The notes beneath the pieces are model-generated. The model was not told where the DNA came from. It ran no database searches and saw nothing but the letters and a program-made list of their open reading frames with translations. A stretch of 62,958 bases of DNA. Source: BHER01 sp051652245 (GTDB lineage Bacteria > Bacillota_I > Bacilli_A > Culicoidibacterales > Culicoidibacteraceae). Made by a program: the position numbers and the translations under genes. The stretch's first letter is position 1. Each line of letters opens with the position of its first letter. The stretch spans positions 1 to 62,958 of the forward strand of contig JBOFTV010000016.1 in the NCBI GenBank assembly GCA_051652245.1, written 5' to 3'. Positions 61,875-62,958 of the stretch are shown piece by piece.

Positions 61875-62958
61875 TTAAAACTCATCACTCATTGCGAAGT
61901 TAAGATACCCACCATAAGCTAAAATTTGTCGTTCACGCTCTGAACCAGTAAAACCGACTTCAAATGTCGTATTCTTACTCTTATTAAGGACTTTAAGTCG
62001 TCCCAAGGCTAAGCCATTTGTGATCTCTGTAAAAACCAATTCGTCAAATTCAGAAAGTGCGTCATAGTCACCATCTGCTAAAAATTCTAATGGCAGGATT
62101 CCCGCATTCATTAAGTTTGCTTTGTGAATCCTTGCAAAAGACTTCGCAATAACTGCCATAATACCTAGTTGTAAAGGTAATAATGCTGCATGTTCACGAC
62201 TTGAGCCCTGACCATAATTCTCACCACCAATAATAATCCCACCATTATATTTTACCGTTCGCTCTTTAAAATCAGAGACTAATGTTGTAAAACAATACTC
62301 GGCAAGCTTGGGAATATTCGAACGATATGGTAGAAGCTTAGCATTTGAGGGACAAATATCATCTGTTGTAATATTATCCCCCGTTTTAAGGACAATAACT
62401 TGACTCATCGTTTCCACTAATGCCGTATTTGTTGGAAATGGTTGAATATTTGGTCCTAAGAAAATTTCTGTATTGCGTCTTATTTCATCATCCGTTGGTG
62501 GATAAATATAATAATTATCTTGGTTTTCATACCGTTCTGGGGCTTCAATAACTAGCGCATCACCAAATGTTCGTGGATCCGTAAAATAACCCGTAATCGC
62601 TGACACTGCTGCTGTTTCGGTACTCACCAGATAAACCGATGAATTCATCGTTCCACTACGTCCCTTAAAATTACGATTAAAGGTTCTTAATGAGATACCA
62701 TCTGATTTAGGTGCCTGCCCCATCCCAATACATGGGCCACATGATGACTCCAAAACACGCGCTCCTGCTGAAATAAGTGTCCCTAGTGCGCCATTTTGGG
62801 CAATCATCGCCATAATATTACTCGACCCTGGCGAAAGCACTAAACTAACATCCGGATGCACTCTTTTACCAGCCAAAATCGTCGCTAAAATCATTAAATC
62901 AGCATAAGATGAATTGGTACATGAACCAATTGCAATTTGATCAACCTTAATTCTAACT
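61875..62958 (-). CDS. acn: Aconitate hydratase, C-terminal part (cut by window edge)
   Basis: The frame continues from the right edge through IGSCTNSSYADLM (first cluster Cys) to a stop at 61875, so about 360 C-terminal residues are visible and an apparent ATG at 62894 is internal. Other cluster cysteines are in ESSCGPCIGMG. Substrate and swivel-domain motifs are RTFNRNFKGRSGTMNSSVYL, GDNITTDDICPS, GGENYGQGSSREHAALLP and IAKSFARIHKANLMNAG. It isomerises citrate to isocitrate. It is the most upstream gene seen of the acn-icd-gltA unit. Confidence 0.95.
   Translation of the reverse strand, partial: VRIKVDQIAIGSCTNSSYADLMILATILAGKRVHPDVSLVLSPGSSNIMAMIAQNGALGTLISAGARVLESSCGPCIGMGQAPKSDGISLRTFNRNFKGRSGTMNSSVYLVSTETAAVSAITGYFTDPRTFGDALVIEAPERYENQDNYYIYPPTDDEIRRNTEIFLGPNIQPFPTNTALVETMSQVIVLKTGDNITTDDICPSNAKLLPYRSNIPKLAEYCFTTLVSDFKERTVKYNGGIIIGGENYGQGSSREHAALLPLQLGIMAVIAKSFARIHKANLMNAGILPLEFLADGDYDALSEFDELVFTEITNGLALGRLKVLNKSKNTTFEVGFTGSERERQILAYGGYLNFAMSDEF

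Noticed and set aside
62833..62894. ATG at 62894 as the true start of aconitase
   Set aside because: The frame continues upstream through the conserved GSCTNS cluster motif to the window edge, so the gene is truncated by the window, not short.

Overview
The window is AT-rich and has the features of a Gram-positive Bacillota genome. Shine-Dalgarno sites are strong (AGGAGG type), promoters read TTGACA-17/18-TATAAT, and there are lipoprotein signals, an LPxTG surface protein, a C39 bacteriocin-type exporter and a CsoR/CopA/CopZ copper operon. No rRNA, tRNA or CRISPR array was recognised, so I do not name a genus.

Layout, left to right. (1) 1-2.7 kb: the 5' part of a secreted RCC1-repeat protein and a two-component system. 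(2) 3.4-6.5 kb: the csoR-copA-copZ operon with a recognisable CsoR operator. (3) 6.6-9.8 kb: a Kup potassium transporter and two small membrane proteins. (4) 10.0-14.3 kb: a cupin-type XRE regulator and potABCD for polyamine uptake. (5) 14.3-18.9 kb: a bacteriocin-like export operon (C39 ABC transporter, an unknown 150-aa protein, an HlyD-type accessory protein, a double-glycine precursor) with extra candidate small ORFs and a 26-bp palindrome at its promoter. (6) 19-25.2 kb: an orphan tandem PTS-IIB-like protein, an MFS transporter, ttcA-like/folD/purB, and a tocopherol-cyclase-like protein. (7) 25.27-25.95 kb: a degenerate segment between two direct repeats. (8) 26-29.1 kb: an LPxTG leucine-rich-repeat surface protein. 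(9) 29.4-35.9 kb: an aromatic amino acid operon, aroF-tyrA-aroB::aroA-aroC-pheA, preceded by a leader peptide with a Tyr-Phe-Tyr-Phe-Tyr run and a terminator. (10) 35.9-40.8 kb: a giant repeat-rich secreted subtilase. (11) 41.2-44.8 kb: a second aromatic operon (chorismate mutase, aroE::aroK fusion, aroQ) ending in oligoendopeptidase F. (12) 44.9-46.1 kb: an AarF/UbiB-like kinase. (13) 46.2-56.2 kb: a sugar ABC transporter and glycan catabolism operon with a DeoR regulator. (14) 56.3-59.4 kb: two VOC proteins, a DUF1801-type protein and an OppA-type lipoprotein. (15) 59.4-63 kb: citrate synthase, isocitrate dehydrogenase and aconitase, the last cut by the window edge.

How the genes work together. 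The two aromatic operons encode all seven shikimate steps plus chorismate mutase, prephenate dehydrogenase and prephenate dehydratase, using two bifunctional fusions. The leader peptide suggests control by ribosome stalling on Tyr/Phe codons. The 46-56 kb operon would import an oligosaccharide, hydrolyse it and isomerise the sugar phosphate. The last three genes form the oxidative branch from oxaloacetate to 2-oxoglutarate. The LRR protein and the subtilase share the same approximately 80-residue extracellular repeat, so they appear to be parts of one surface repertoire.

The most notable observations are the aromatic leader-peptide attenuator, the AroB-AroA and AroE-AroK fusions, the compact double-glycine peptide export operon with embedded small ORFs and palindromes, the orphan double IIB protein, and phased TGTAAA boxes at the sugar operon promoter. 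Coordinates of hairpins and promoters come from reading the sequence by eye, not from folding software.
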